Shown: in pieces, positions 51,642 through 60,676 of the stretch
How positions within the stretch are numbered: position 1 is the stretch's first letter
How the letters are laid out: each line of letters opens with the position of its first letter
Origin: QYOJ01 sp964449285
GTDB lineage: Bacteria > Bacteroidota > Bacteroidia > Bacteroidales > FEN-979
Direction: 5' to 3'
Assembly: GCA_964449285.1 (NCBI GenBank)
Contig: CAYUZX010000007.1
Location: forward strand, 5,406 to 69,405
DNA: 64,000 bases
Notes under the pieces: generated by a model
Told to the model about the DNA's origin: nothing
Database searches by the model: none
The model's input: only the letters and a program-made list of their open reading frames with translations
Program-made: the position numbers and the translations under genes

Positions 51642-53339
51642 ATGCAAAACTTCATCGTATCGGCCCGGAAATACAGACCACAGACCTTCAGTACGGTAGT
51701 AGGGCAGCCATCCATCACCAACACATTGAAAAACGCTATCTTGCACAATCAGCTGGCTCAGGCGTTTCTCTTTTGCGGTCCCAGAGGTGTTGGAAAAACA
51801 ACTTGTGCAAGGATCCTGGCAAAAACAATCAACTGTGAAAATCTCTCTCCCCAGGCCGAAGCCTGCGATGCCTGTCCCTCCTGCATCTCCTTCAATGAAA
51901 ATACATCCTTTAACATCTATGAGCTCGACGGAGCTTCCAACAACTCAGTCGACGACATCAGGAGTTTGGTTGACCAGGTACGGATTCCACCCCAGATGGG
52001 CATCTACAAAGTCTATATCATCGATGAGGTCCACATGCTCTCCGCTTCTGCATTCAATGCCTTTCTGAAAACGTTGGAAGAGCCACCTGCTTATGCAAAA
52101 TTTATCCTGGCGACGACAGAAAAACACAAAATCCTTCCGACGATTCTTTCCCGTTGTCAGATCTTCGACTTCCGAAGGATCAATGTGGATGATATTGCCG
52201 CGTACCTCAGCTACGTAGCAGAACAGGAGCAGATCAATGCCAGTGAAGATGCCCTGCATATCATCGCACAGAAAGCTGATGGAGCCATGCGTGATGCCCT
52301 CTCTATTTTCGACCAGCTCGTGAGTTTTGCCGGCAACGAACTCACCTATGAAACAGTGCTGGAGAATTTGAATGTGGTAGATTATGAGTACTACTTCAGG
52401 ATTACTGAGAAGGTCCTTCAACTCGATGCAGCAGGGGTGCTGTTGATCCTTAATGAGATCCTGGAGAAGGGGTTTGACGGCCAGCATTTTCTGATCGGTT
52501 TCGGAGAGCACATTCGGAACCTCCTGGTCTCCAAAGATCCTTCCACGGTAAAACTACTGGAAACGGCTCCGAATATCCGCCAACGTTACCAGGAACAAGC
52601 TGCAGTCTGTTCTCCTGATCTGTTGCTTAAGGTACTGGACATCACTAACCGATGCGACCTGAGTTATAGGATCAGCAACAACAAGCGGCTTCACCTGGAG
52701 TTAGCCCTGATGCAGCTTTGCACTCCCGGCCAGGAGATGAAAGAGGCGGATGCCGTATTACCGGCGCCACAGCGCCAAAACCCCACTAGCCCCACCACTC
52801 CCCCCACTCCTTCCCGCCCACCCCCTCACCACAGTACCACGGCGCCATTGCCACATCACTCCGTTCCTCGCAATGGCGATCATCTCCCGGGGACGATATC
52901 CATCAAAACACCGGCAAAACCGGATGTAATGGCAACGGATTCAAATGCCGCGGAGGAAGATAATCCAACGGCTACTCCATTTTCGGAGGAGGAGCTCAAA
53001 ACACACTGGAAAGCATTTGCCGAGGGTCTGAGAACCGATTTCCCGCACCTTGCCACCACCCTTACGTCCAGAGATCCTTCATTGATAGAGGGATGGGGAA
53101 TTGCGTTTGAGATCGATAACCGGATCCTTGAGGAGGAGCTGAATCAGAAGCGCGGTGACCTTCTCGAATTTCTCAGACGTACACTCGATAATTATCAGAT
53201 TACGCTGCAAACCCGAATCCATGAGAATCCTATCGAGCAAAAACCTTATACCGACAAAGAGAAATTTGAGAAAATGGCCGCCAAGAATCCTGCCCTTAAC
53301 AAACTCAAAGAGCAACTTGACCTGGATATCGAATACTGA
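51642..53339 (+). CDS. dnaX: DNA polymerase III subunit gamma/tau
   Basis: A 565-residue clamp-loader ATPase. The ATG at 51642 begins MQNFIVSARKYRPQTFSTVVGQ, the family N-terminus; an upstream TTG is rejected. Walker A is GPRGVGKTT, with a zinc module (CDACPSC), Walker B YIIDEVHML and sensor region ATTEKHKILPTILSRCQ. A Pro/Thr/His-rich linker (about 378-422), encoded by C-rich simple repeats, joins a C-terminal tau-like domain. No frameshift signal was found. It overlaps the next gene by 1 bp (TGATG). Confidence 0.94.
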   Translation: MQNFIVSARKYRPQTFSTVVGQPSITNTLKNAILHNQLAQAFLFCGPRGVGKTTCARILAKTINCENLSPQAEACDACPSCISFNENTSFNIYELDGASNNSVDDIRSLVDQVRIPPQMGIYKVYIIDEVHMLSASAFNAFLKTLEEPPAYAKFILATTEKHKILPTILSRCQIFDFRRINVDDIAAYLSYVAEQEQINASEDALHIIAQKADGAMRDALSIFDQLVSFAGNELTYETVLENLNVVDYEYYFRITEKVLQLDAAGVLLILNEILEKGFDGQHFLIGFGEHIRNLLVSKDPSTVKLLETAPNIRQRYQEQAAVCSPDLLLKVLDITNRCDLSYRISNNKRLHLELALMQLCTPGQEMKEADAVLPAPQRQNPTSPTTPPTPSRPPPHHSTTAPLPHHSVPRNGDHLPGTISIKTPAKPDVMATDSNAAEEDNPTATPFSEEELKTHWKAFAEGLRTDFPHLATTLTSRDPSLIEGWGIAFEIDNRILEEELNQKRGDLLEFLRRTLDNYQITLQTRIHENPIEQKPYTDKEKFEKMAAKNPALNKLKEQLDLDIEY

Positions 53340-54259
53340 TGAAGAAAATCTTCTGCATAGGCGAAACCGTTCTTGATATCATCTTCCAGGATAATCATCC
53401 TGTGGCTGCAAAACCGGGCGGTTCGATGTTGAATACCGCTGTATCGCTGGGCCGAACAGGGATGAACCCTGTCTTCATCAGTGACTTTGGGCATGATGAG
53501 GCTGGTGAAATTATCGAAACGTTTCTTACAAGCAATGGCGTTGATACCCGATTTGTTGAGCGTTTCACAGAGGGACAAACCGCAATTTCACTGGCATTTC
53601 TGGATGCAAAGAGGAATGCCAGTTACTCCTTCTACCGGAATTTCCCCGAGCTGCGTCATTTACATAATTTACCTGAAGCGGGAGCCGGTGATATCGTCAT
53701 GTTCGGATCCTTCTTTGCCATCTCTCATGAAGTGAGGCAACCGGTCTGGGAATTTCTGATGCAAGCCAAATCCAACGGGGCTTTCCTGGTTTATGATCCC
53801 AACTTCAGGAAGCCACATCTAAAAAAACTTCCGCAATTCCGTCCATGGATCCTTGAAAACATTAATATAGCTCATATCACGCGTGGATCGGCAGGAGATT
53901 TCATGCATATTTTTGAGGTTAACAATGCTGCTGGCGCTTACAAAGAGATTGTAGATCATGGGGGCGATTCCCTGATTTATACCAAAAGTAACGAAGGCGT
54001 TGAAGTAATCACTCCGGATCTGAATCTGAAAATGCTGGTTCCTGACATCTGTCCTGTAAGCACTATTGGGGCAGGAGATGCGTTCAACGCAGGCTTGATC
54101 TATTCCCTCTCCATTCTTCCGGGGAAAAGCCCTCTCCCGCTCCAACAATCTGAATGGGAGAAGATAATCCACTTGGCCATTGAATTCTCAACAAATGTTT
54201 GTCTGAGTCTTGATAATTATATCTCCCATGAATTTGCTCAACAGGTAAGTCATGTTTAG
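53339..54259 (+). CDS. PfkB-family carbohydrate kinase (fructokinase-like)
   Basis: A 306-residue ribokinase-fold sugar kinase. The N-terminal GETVLDIIF, the GGSMLNTAVSLGRTG substrate loop and the catalytic STIGAGDAFNAGL (anion hole and Asp base) are intact. Fructose is the usual substrate of similar proteins, but the sequence alone does not settle it. Translationally coupled to dnaX (1 bp overlap) and overlapping the acyltransferase gene by 8 bp. Confidence 0.88.
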   Translation: MKKIFCIGETVLDIIFQDNHPVAAKPGGSMLNTAVSLGRTGMNPVFISDFGHDEAGEIIETFLTSNGVDTRFVERFTEGQTAISLAFLDAKRNASYSFYRNFPELRHLHNLPEAGAGDIVMFGSFFAISHEVRQPVWEFLMQAKSNGAFLVYDPNFRKPHLKKLPQFRPWILENINIAHITRGSAGDFMHIFEVNNAAGAYKEIVDHGGDSLIYTKSNEGVEVITPDLNLKMLVPDICPVSTIGAGDAFNAGLIYSLSILPGKSPLPLQQSEWEKIIHLAIEFSTNVCLSLDNYISHEFAQQVSHV

Positions 54260-54806
54260 ATGGTTGTCAAAAACAATACTGAAGCTGTTTGGCTGGAATA
54301 CCAACGGAGCACTTCCGGAGGAAATTAAGAAAGCCGTTGTGGTTTCCGCTCCTCATACCAGCTACTGGGATTTTGTGGTAGGCCGGCTTACATTCTGGGC
54401 CATCCGGGTCAATATCAGATTTCTGATAAAGAAAGAGGTATTCATCTTCCCGTTGGGATGGTTGCTTGAACAACTGGGTGGATTGCCCGTCGACAGAGGA
54501 CGATATAAAAGCAATATGGTGACCCAGGTCGTTCGGATGTTCAAGGAACAGGACGAACTGATTGTTGTCATCACGCCTGAAGGAACCCGGAGGCGTGTGG
54601 ATCATTGGAAAAAAGGATTTTATCTCATCGCCCTGGAAGCCGGGGTTCCTCTTGCTCTCTCCTTCATTGATTATGGCAATAAGACAGGAGGAGTAGGACC
54701 AATTTTTCATCCAACCGGTGATTACGAGAAAGACATGATCTTTATTCAGGATTTCTACATGGATAAAACAGCCTGTCATCCCGAACGGTTTAACCTTTCA
54801 AAATAA
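54252..54806 (+). CDS. 1-acyl-glycerol-3-phosphate acyltransferase-like protein (PlsC family)
   Basis: A 184-residue short acyltransferase. The HxxxxD catalytic motif is APHTSYWDF (His at about 35) and the PEGTR motif is VITPEGTRRR. It is shorter than PlsC of E. coli, as is usual for this subfamily. Likely acts at the inner membrane on lysophospholipid or lipid precursors; the exact substrate is unknown. Third gene of the dnaX transcript. Confidence 0.85.
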   Translation: MFRWLSKTILKLFGWNTNGALPEEIKKAVVVSAPHTSYWDFVVGRLTFWAIRVNIRFLIKKEVFIFPLGWLLEQLGGLPVDRGRYKSNMVTQVVRMFKEQDELIVVITPEGTRRRVDHWKKGFYLIALEAGVPLALSFIDYGNKTGGVGPIFHPTGDYEKDMIFIQDFYMDKTACHPERFNLSK

Positions 54807-54815
54807 AGATAAATC

Positions 54816-54899
54816 ATGAAAGCACCAAAAGCTTCCCTACAACAAATCCATCAGTTCCACCGCTCTTTCAAGAAGTTTTTCGGCCTTCTCCCCAAGTAA
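54816..54899 (+). CDS. Possible small ORF (27 aa)
   Basis: An ATG-started frame reads MKAPKASLQQIHQFHRSFKK and ends after seven more residues. It is the only candidate in the 144 bp between the PlsC-like gene and tamL. It is basic and slightly amphipathic. Nothing else supports it, so it may be chance. Confidence 0.15.
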   Translation: MKAPKASLQQIHQFHRSFKKFFGLLPK

Positions 54900-54921
54900 C
54901 AGGGTTCAATCATCTAATCAT

Positions 54922-54929
54922 TACCTTTG
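54922..54929 (+). promoter_or_regulatory. -7 element of tamL
   Basis: TACCTTTG matches TAnnTTTG, 21 bp before the likely TTG start at 54951. Confidence 0.5.
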
Positions 54930-54950
54930 CCGTGAATTAATCTGTTTCAT

Positions 54951-57305
54951 TTGACTTCGAATCCACGACCGGCTTTCATTGTTCTTATTCTTGCCCTCCT
55001 TTTTTTGGGTGGATGCAATGGTACGAAACACATATCCGAAGGGGATTACCTATTGGTGAAAAATAAGATTGAGATCGATACAAAAAAGATATCGAAGGAT
55101 GAACTCGCCGGATACTTCCAACAGGAGCCCAATAAGAAATTCCTGGGTATCTTCAGGCCGGGTATCTCGTTTTATTACTGGGGAACAAAGGGGAAGAACA
55201 CCAAGTTTAAAAAATGGCTTCGCACCAAGATCGGATCGGCCCCTGTCGTCCTGGATACAAATATGATCACGATCGGCCTCAAGCAAATGGGGTTATATTT
55301 GAATAACATTGGTTATTTCAACTCTTCTCTTTCCGACACCATTACATACAGGAATAAAAAAGCCAAAGTTTTCTACCGGATCAGGACGACACAACCATAT
55401 ACAATTCGCAATTTCAGCTGGTCCATCACCGATACAACGCTGGCTTCATTTGTGTACCTCGACTCATCCAAATGCCTGATAAAACGGAAAAGCGATTACA
55501 ACGCCTATACCCTGGATGGGGAGAGAACAAGGATCACCACAGCTCTGATCAATCAAGGCTTTTACCGGTTCACATCCAATTATATTATATTCCAGGTAGA
55601 CAGTTTAATGAATTCGCGACAGATGGACATTAAGGTGGAGATCCTTAACCCTGTTATTCCCAGTCTGGAGGATTTTGGGATGGTTATGGAGTCGTCTCAC
55701 CGGCGATACAAGATCCACCATATCTATATTTTCCCCCAGTTCGATTACCAGAAGAGAGATCTCGAGACAAATGATACTGTTGTAAAAACTTATGAAGATC
55801 CCTTCAAGGGGAGAAAATCGATCACCTACTACTTTCTCTATCGTGATAAATTTAAGCTTCGCCAGCGAACGATCGCACAGAATATCATGATTGAACCGGA
55901 TAGTTGGTACAACCTCAAAGACATTGACCAGACTTACTCCCGGTTGTCGGGGTTACAAAACTTCAAATTCATTAACATTGATTTTGAGAATGCGATACTT
56001 GATAATGATGAGCAAGAGGCTTGGCCATACCAGTTGGACAGCCAGATCAAACTGGCCAGATCATCCACTCAATCCCTCAGCTGGAGCACTGATGGCACCA
56101 ATTCGGCCGGGGCTCTGGGGGTTGCTGGGAACATTGGTTATATGAACAGGAATATTTTCCATGGCGCCCAGATCCTGAAATTTACACTGAGTGCTTCAAC
56201 CCAGATGCAGGCTGGTGGCGGGCAGGGGGGGCTCTTTAATACGATTGAATTCGGGGCTAACGCCAGTATCACGTTCCCACAGTTTTTGATTCCGATCAGA
56301 CAGGAAAAGTTGCCAAAATCGTTTAAACCGAAAACAACCCTGAGCATCGGTTATAATTTTCAACAAAAGCAAGACCCGGATTACAACAGGCATATCGCAA
56401 GTACGTCATACGGATATACCTGGATACAGAATCCGACCATTTCCCACACACTGAATCCGATTGAAGTGCTGTTAGTTAAAGTATTTCCTAGTCCTGAATT
56501 TACTGCAAAGCTGGACTCTCTTCAAGATGTACGGTTCAAAAACCAATACACCGATCACATGACTGCCGGGCTAAAATACACCCTGACATTCAGCAACCAG
56601 ACTGTGTCCAAACATCGGGATTTTTTCTATATCCGGTCAAATCTTGAGACATCAGGAAACTTACTGTATGGAATCAACAGTTTGTTCAAGACTTCCAAAA
56701 ATGCCAATGGGGAGTTCACCCTGTTCGGTATCCAATATTCTCAATTTGTGAGGCCCGATCTCGACTTCCGGTTTTACAATCAATTTGGGAAAGGTTACTC
56801 TATTGTTTACCGGTTTTACGGAGGGATTGGGATTTCATATGGGAATTCCAGTGTGCTTCCGTTTGAAAAGGCATTCCTGGCAGGTGGGGCAAACGACATG
56901 CGGGGCTGGAGGATGGGTGACTTAGGTCCCGGTTCTTTTCACAATGATACTGTGAGTCAGAATTTTGGCCAGTTGGGGGATATGCAGCTTCAGCTTCAGA
57001 TTGAGTACCGTTTCCCGATCTACAGCTTTTTCAAAGGGGCTGTTTTCACCGATATTGGCAATGTGTGGCTCCTCAAACCATCGCCTGATTTACCGGGAGG
57101 CACTTTTTATTTTGATTCATTCGGATGGCAACTGGGGATGGATGTAGGAATAGGATTCAGGTTAGATTTCGACTTCTTCATCTTTCGGATTGATCCGGCT
57201 GTTCCCATCCGAGTCCCTTCCATGGAAAGCAAAAACAAGTGGTATTTCAGCAAATTACAGTTAAAGGACATTATCTGGAATTTTGGGATCGGGTACCCAT
57301 TCTAG
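54951..57305 (+). CDS. tamL: TamL-type outer-membrane lipoprotein (BamA/TamA superfamily)
   Basis: A 784-residue protein starting at a TTG; no in-frame ATG lies near. The lipobox LLFLGGC places a lipidated cysteine near residue 22, which distinguishes the Bacteroidetes TamL lipoproteins from TamA. POTRA-like domains follow (to about residue 360), then a 16-strand-type surface-antigen barrel with GGANDMRGWRMGDLGPGSF, a BamA-family loop motif, and the closing WNFGIGYPF. Terminal aromatic residue as in outer-membrane barrels. The expected role is assembly of outer-membrane proteins with an inner-membrane TamB partner. Confidence 0.85.
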   Translation: MTSNPRPAFIVLILALLFLGGCNGTKHISEGDYLLVKNKIEIDTKKISKDELAGYFQQEPNKKFLGIFRPGISFYYWGTKGKNTKFKKWLRTKIGSAPVVLDTNMITIGLKQMGLYLNNIGYFNSSLSDTITYRNKKAKVFYRIRTTQPYTIRNFSWSITDTTLASFVYLDSSKCLIKRKSDYNAYTLDGERTRITTALINQGFYRFTSNYIIFQVDSLMNSRQMDIKVEILNPVIPSLEDFGMVMESSHRRYKIHHIYIFPQFDYQKRDLETNDTVVKTYEDPFKGRKSITYYFLYRDKFKLRQRTIAQNIMIEPDSWYNLKDIDQTYSRLSGLQNFKFINIDFENAILDNDEQEAWPYQLDSQIKLARSSTQSLSWSTDGTNSAGALGVAGNIGYMNRNIFHGAQILKFTLSASTQMQAGGGQGGLFNTIEFGANASITFPQFLIPIRQEKLPKSFKPKTTLSIGYNFQQKQDPDYNRHIASTSYGYTWIQNPTISHTLNPIEVLLVKVFPSPEFTAKLDSLQDVRFKNQYTDHMTAGLKYTLTFSNQTVSKHRDFFYIRSNLETSGNLLYGINSLFKTSKNANGEFTLFGIQYSQFVRPDLDFRFYNQFGKGYSIVYRFYGGIGISYGNSSVLPFEKAFLAGGANDMRGWRMGDLGPGSFHNDTVSQNFGQLGDMQLQLQIEYRFPIYSFFKGAVFTDIGNVWLLKPSPDLPGGTFYFDSFGWQLGMDVGIGFRLDFDFFIFRIDPAVPIRVPSMESKNKWYFSKLQLKDIIWNFGIGYPF

Positions 57306-57443
57306 ACACACCAAATAACAAATTCCAAATAAATCCCAAAGCTCAGGATTCCACTAACAGAGCATTCCTGTATTCGATCAGTCTGATTTTCCGGACATTG
57401 AATTTTGATTATTATTTGGTTTTTAAGGGTTGCGATTTTTCTT

Positions 57444-57451
57444 TATCTTTG
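57444..57451 (+). promoter_or_regulatory. -7 element of tRNA-Val
   Basis: TATCTTTG matches TAnnTTTG and ends 13 bp before the tRNA 5' end. Confidence 0.6.
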
Positions 57452-57464
57452 CATCCTCTTTTGA

Positions 57465-57539
57465 GGGAGCATAGCTCAGCTGGTTCAGAGCATCTGCCTT
57501 ACAAGCAGAGGGTCACAGGTTCGAATCCTGTTGCTCCCA
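57465..57539 (+). tRNA. tRNA-Val (anticodon TAC)
   Basis: A complete cloverleaf: acceptor GGGAGCA pairs with TGCTCCC (57532-57538), discriminator A57539. The anticodon arm is TCTGC-CTTACAA-GCAGA with TAC in the loop. The T arm contains TTCGAAT. The CCA end is not encoded (CCC follows). It marks the start of the decayed region to the right. Confidence 0.95.
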
Positions 57540-57549
57540 CCCCTGAAGA

Positions 57550-57755
57550 TCAAGAGGTTGTCTCAAATTTTAATAGGTTATGTGCGATAGAGAGTAAACC
57601 TGCTTCGATTTCAACTTTATCTTTTCCGCGAAGCATAAATCGCTGAACTTTTTATTCTGTTTTTTATTTCCCAAGACAGGTTCAACATCTGCAGGCCGTT
57701 GTTTTCGGTGCTTGATCCCCCCTTCGCTGATCCTTACATTGTCAATTAGCATGTT
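57550..57755 (-). pseudogene. IS1182-family transposase remnant (C-terminal part)
   Basis: The minus strand reads GIKHRKQRPADVEPVLGNKK, then, after a one-base frameshift, FMLRGKDKVEIEAGLLSIAH followed by NLLKFETTS and a stop. These are the C-terminal motifs of IS1182-type DDE transposases (RxxDVEPVFGxIK; RGKDKVExExGLLxIAHNL). The N-terminal and DDE core parts are missing, and no terminal repeats are visible. Confidence 0.65.
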
Positions 57756-57784
57756 TGCCCTGTTGAGTATTATTAACCAGCGCC

Positions 57785-58020
57785 TCCTGAATCCTACTCC
57801 TAGTTGAAAATTCCAGAATGGCTTTCAATTTCACGGCATCTGCGTAACCCAAGTATGACAATGAAGCAATTTCTTGGGTTTTTAGGTTTGAGAGTCTGTT
57901 GATACTGTTTCCACATTCCTGCAGGACAGCAACAGCTTTTCTAGTGAAAAATACCTGTGAGTTCCTGAGCTCAGTAAAAGTGCCAGAAAGAGGTGATCTG
58001 GGAACCTGTGTTGAGATGAA
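57785..58020 (-). pseudogene. Degraded radC-like fragment, copy 1
   Basis: Two minus-strand frames joined by a frameshift read LFLALLLSSGTHRYFSLEKA and then VLQECGNSINRLSNLKTQEI with SLSYLGYADAVKLKAILEFS. This fits the RadC N-terminal half: the LLAxLLxSGT motif and the helix-hairpin-helix region (GIGxAKAxxLKAALEL). The JAB-like catalytic domain is absent, so it is a truncated, frameshifted remnant. It is joined to the IS1182 remnant on the same strand. The similarity is judged by eye. Confidence 0.5.
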
Positions 58021-58084
58021 AAAATAATTTTTTCGTATATTGTACTCGAATTCAATCCTGTAGTATTAACCAATTTATTAACCT

Positions 58085-59113
58085 ATGAAAAATTTATTAC
58101 GTTTATTCACGCTTTCCATTATTTTTTTAATGATGACAGCGAATTTTGGAATCGCGCAACAGATCATTTGTGTTGACCGCGACGGAAGTTTCCAATATCC
58201 TGATGACTTTACCGATGATTGGCAATATCTGCAGCCTGTCCTGGACGCATTGGGATACACCTATGACTATGTAGAAGTAACCGATCTGGCCAATGACGGG
58301 CCGGATGGAGCTACCATGGCCCCTTATAATATTGCGTTTTGGTTCACCGGTGAAGTCTGGTCAGATGGTGAAACCCTCACCGATAACGATGAATATGAAA
58401 TTTTGCTCTACCTTACCCTCTACGGCGGAAACCTGTTGCTTTCAGCCCAGGATTATCTTTATGACAAATATCCCGGTGCGGGCACATTCACAGCGGGAAG
58501 CTTTCCTTTTGATGGCCTGGGTCTGGTAGATGTAGCACAGGATGTCTGGAATATAGAACCCGACACAGGGAATGTCATGGGCGTTGCCGGTTCCTGTATT
58601 GAAGGAGTTCCTTTCACCGTACTTGATATCTATACGGGAATTGACGATGACGGACTTTATATAGATGAAATCCTGCAGACCAACGGAGATTATATGATGG
58701 AAGTCATTTTCCCTGAACCCCTTGGCTATGGCGCTACTCAATTTAATTCCGGAACATTCAGGTCGATCTTTTCAACCGTTTCATATGCCGCTATACAAGA
58801 TTCCAACGACAGGGAAGAGGTACTGGGTAAATCCATTGCATGGCTCCTGGGAACCACAGGAACAACGTTGATAAAAATGGAGCAATCAGATATGCTTGTA
58901 TATCCTAATCCAGCAACTACCTCCGTCAGAATCGGATGCAAAGATAAAATACAGGAAATATGGGTCACGAACAGCACAGGACAGGTTGTTTATCGTATGA
59001 ATATTGACGACTATACAACCAGGATCAATACCTCAGCATACAATACCGGGATCTATTTTATCAGGGCAATAACAGATAAAGGGACTTCAACAAGCCGCTT
59101 GATCGTGGAATAA
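58085..59113 (+). CDS. Secreted protein with T9SS type A sorting domain
   Basis: A 342-residue protein. The signal peptide (LFTLSIIFLMMTANFGIAQQ) is followed by a domain of about 240 residues rich in Asp, Gly and aromatic residues with no recognised family; WFTGEVWSDGETLTDNDEYE and GGNLLLSAQDYLYD suggest a GATase-like or ThuA-like Rossmann arrangement, without certainty. The C-terminal MLVYPNPATTSVRI and NTGIYFIRAITDKGTSTSRL form the type A T9SS sorting signal. It lies between two radC remnants and stands as the only intact plus-strand gene of this region. Confidence 0.8.
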   Translation: MKNLLRLFTLSIIFLMMTANFGIAQQIICVDRDGSFQYPDDFTDDWQYLQPVLDALGYTYDYVEVTDLANDGPDGATMAPYNIAFWFTGEVWSDGETLTDNDEYEILLYLTLYGGNLLLSAQDYLYDKYPGAGTFTAGSFPFDGLGLVDVAQDVWNIEPDTGNVMGVAGSCIEGVPFTVLDIYTGIDDDGLYIDEILQTNGDYMMEVIFPEPLGYGATQFNSGTFRSIFSTVSYAAIQDSNDREEVLGKSIAWLLGTTGTTLIKMEQSDMLVYPNPATTSVRIGCKDKIQEIWVTNSTGQVVYRMNIDDYTTRINTSAYNTGIYFIRAITDKGTSTSRLIVE

Positions 59114-59209
59114 GGTCTCCGGGTAAGTATACTGTTCCTTAAAAAGATAATTAAATCACAGGGTTGTCATCGCATATGGGATGGGAACCCTGTATTTTTT
59201 ATATCCACA

Positions 59210-59300
59210 ACCCGTAATCTGGAAAGGGTATTTAAACTATAATGGCATTCTCGTACGACATCTGCTGCCTTTTCTAAAGAAAAATACCTGTCTGATCCAT
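59210..59300 (-). pseudogene. Degraded radC-like fragment, copy 2
   Basis: The minus strand reads RYFSLEKAADVVRECHYSLN followed by TLSRL. It aligns with copy 1 (RYFSLEKAVAVLQECGNSIN, with the same frameshift-corrected reading), about half of residues identical. Only about 30 codons remain. Confidence 0.45.
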
Positions 59301-59334
59301 CCTTCTTCCGAATGTAATCCATCGTCCTGGGGGC

Positions 59335-59379
59335 TTTGGGAGCAGGGGGTCGCAGGTTCAAGTCCTGCTACTCAGGCCA
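59335..59379 (+). other. tRNA-Pro(TGG)-like 3' half (possible attachment-site remnant)
   Basis: From the anticodon loop onwards the tRNA geometry is exact: loop TTTGGGA, 3' anticodon stem GCAGG (59342-59346), variable GGGTC, T arm GCAGG-TTCAAGT-CCTGC (59352-59368), acceptor strand TACTCAG, discriminator G, then CCA (59377-59379). The 5' half is not recognisable; the bases before the loop do not form the CCTGC stem. Such 3' halves are left when elements integrate into tRNA genes. Confidence 0.55.
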
Positions 59380-60525
59380 AAAATCGGGTTTTACGGTGGT
59401 TCCACCCTGAATCCGGCAGTCGACACAGGAAGGGTTCAGGATTCTCAACTCCCCTTTTTCGTTGTAAAAGTAGTATACGGGATATTCCTCGGGCATAACA
59501 GATTTCCAGAAGTATGGAAACGTCTCTGTCTGGTAGCACTCATCGTTGAAATCCAGGACAATCCCTTCAACATCCTGGTAAAAGTACCTGCGGGTAGTCT
59601 CTGACGCTGCATAAAAATATCCCAGGACATCTTTATCGGAGTTGCTGACATTCAACAGGTTGCCTTTGATGGCAAAGGGCTGTTTCTCATAAAGGCCTCC
59701 CTGTTCGTTGCTGTTGATCCTCAGTTCGTCCCAGTAGTTGTATGCTTCCTCGCTCAGGGCAAGCTGGCTTACCAGGGTGCTGTACATGATCCCAAGTCGG
59801 GAGGAGCTGGTCCCGTCGACAGTCTGCAACGGGTACTGATTATAGATATTCTGTGAAAGGCTTCTCGTGGAGACGGTGAAGATATTCTTCACTGATTTGG
59901 TCATCCAGCAAACTTTGTTGGTATAATCGGGCGGTCTCACCTCGTGAAAGGTACCGTCGTAGTAATATTCCACGGGAAGGGCCGCTTCGTATTCCCAGGT
60001 CTCCACAATCTCCCATTGGTAATACTGGCTGTAGTCCCCAATGGCATTCAGGTCCACGTAAAATTGCATGACCCTGTGGTTTACCCCTGGATTGGTTGTA
60101 GGGATATCTTCAATGTGATAATAGATAGAATCGATGGAAGGGCCCATCGGCATCCGGTCAAATCCCGACTCAAGCTCTTCGCCATCGGGAGTTGAAACCT
60201 TCACCTGGTAGGAGGTTCCGGGGACAAGGTATTGCTGGTCCATCCACACGCGGTAAAGTCCGGGTACGTATTCTTCCATGGCAAATGTATTCCCCTTGTC
60301 GTCAAGAATTGTTACCTGGCACGACGCTACCGGGATATACTCCGGAGAATCGATGGGTGAGGAGAGGGAGACCTGGACCACCTGCCAGCCTGCCGTATTG
60401 GTAACCCGGCCCGATACGACGTACTTGCTCGCGGCATTGCTGTCAATGACCGGATCAAAGGGCTTGATGCAGGCAAAGAGCAGCGTCATGCACAGGATAG
60501 CAAGGATATTTATGTTCCGATTCAT
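59368..60525 (-). CDS. DUF4249-family lipoprotein
   Basis: A 385-residue lipoprotein: the signal MNRNINILAILCMTLLFAC ends at a lipobox cysteine (Cys19). An immunoglobulin-like N-terminal part (YVVSGRVTNTAGWQVVQVSL) and the C-terminal NPSCVDCRIQGGTTVKPDFW match the DUF4249 family, usually encoded beside a TonB-dependent receptor. No receptor gene is present upstream here, so it is an orphan. The last codons and TAG stop overlap the tRNA-like fragment on the other strand. Confidence 0.82.
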   Translation of the reverse strand: MNRNINILAILCMTLLFACIKPFDPVIDSNAASKYVVSGRVTNTAGWQVVQVSLSSPIDSPEYIPVASCQVTILDDKGNTFAMEEYVPGLYRVWMDQQYLVPGTSYQVKVSTPDGEELESGFDRMPMGPSIDSIYYHIEDIPTTNPGVNHRVMQFYVDLNAIGDYSQYYQWEIVETWEYEAALPVEYYYDGTFHEVRPPDYTNKVCWMTKSVKNIFTVSTRSLSQNIYNQYPLQTVDGTSSSRLGIMYSTLVSQLALSEEAYNYWDELRINSNEQGGLYEKQPFAIKGNLLNVSNSDKDVLGYFYAASETTRRYFYQDVEGIVLDFNDECYQTETFPYFWKSVMPEEYPVYYFYNEKGELRILNPSCVDCRIQGGTTVKPDFWPE

Positions 60526-60652
60526 AATTCCCAGGTTTAAATAGTAACGTTACCATGGTACTGCGAATATACGTCTTCAAAACGATTTGCACAAGTACTG
60601 GACGCACCGATTCCTCCTTCAAAATGAAAGGAGAGCGCACTATAAAAAACGA

Positions 60653-60676
60653 AAGCCACCCCAACCGGAGTGGCTT
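60653..60676 (-). terminator. Orphan rho-independent terminator (minus strand)
   Basis: AAGCCAC (60653-60659) pairs perfectly with GTGGCTT (60670-60676); read on the minus strand the hairpin is followed by TTTCGTTTTTTATA. It faces a transcript coming from the right, but no minus-strand gene ends there. The 677 bp between 60526 and 61202 contain no intact gene apart from this and the fragments listed. Confidence 0.55.

Noticed and set aside
51642..53339. Programmed frameshift in dnaX giving a short gamma form
   Set aside because: No slippery A-rich heptamer with a following hairpin was seen near the junction of domains III and IV.
57239..57646. A 135-aa plus-strand frame across tRNA-Val
   Set aside because: It runs through the tRNA and unrelated non-coding sequence; no family similarity.
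59335..59379. A functional second tRNA gene
   Set aside because: Only the 3' half is recognisable; the 5' acceptor strand, D arm and 5' anticodon stem are absent.
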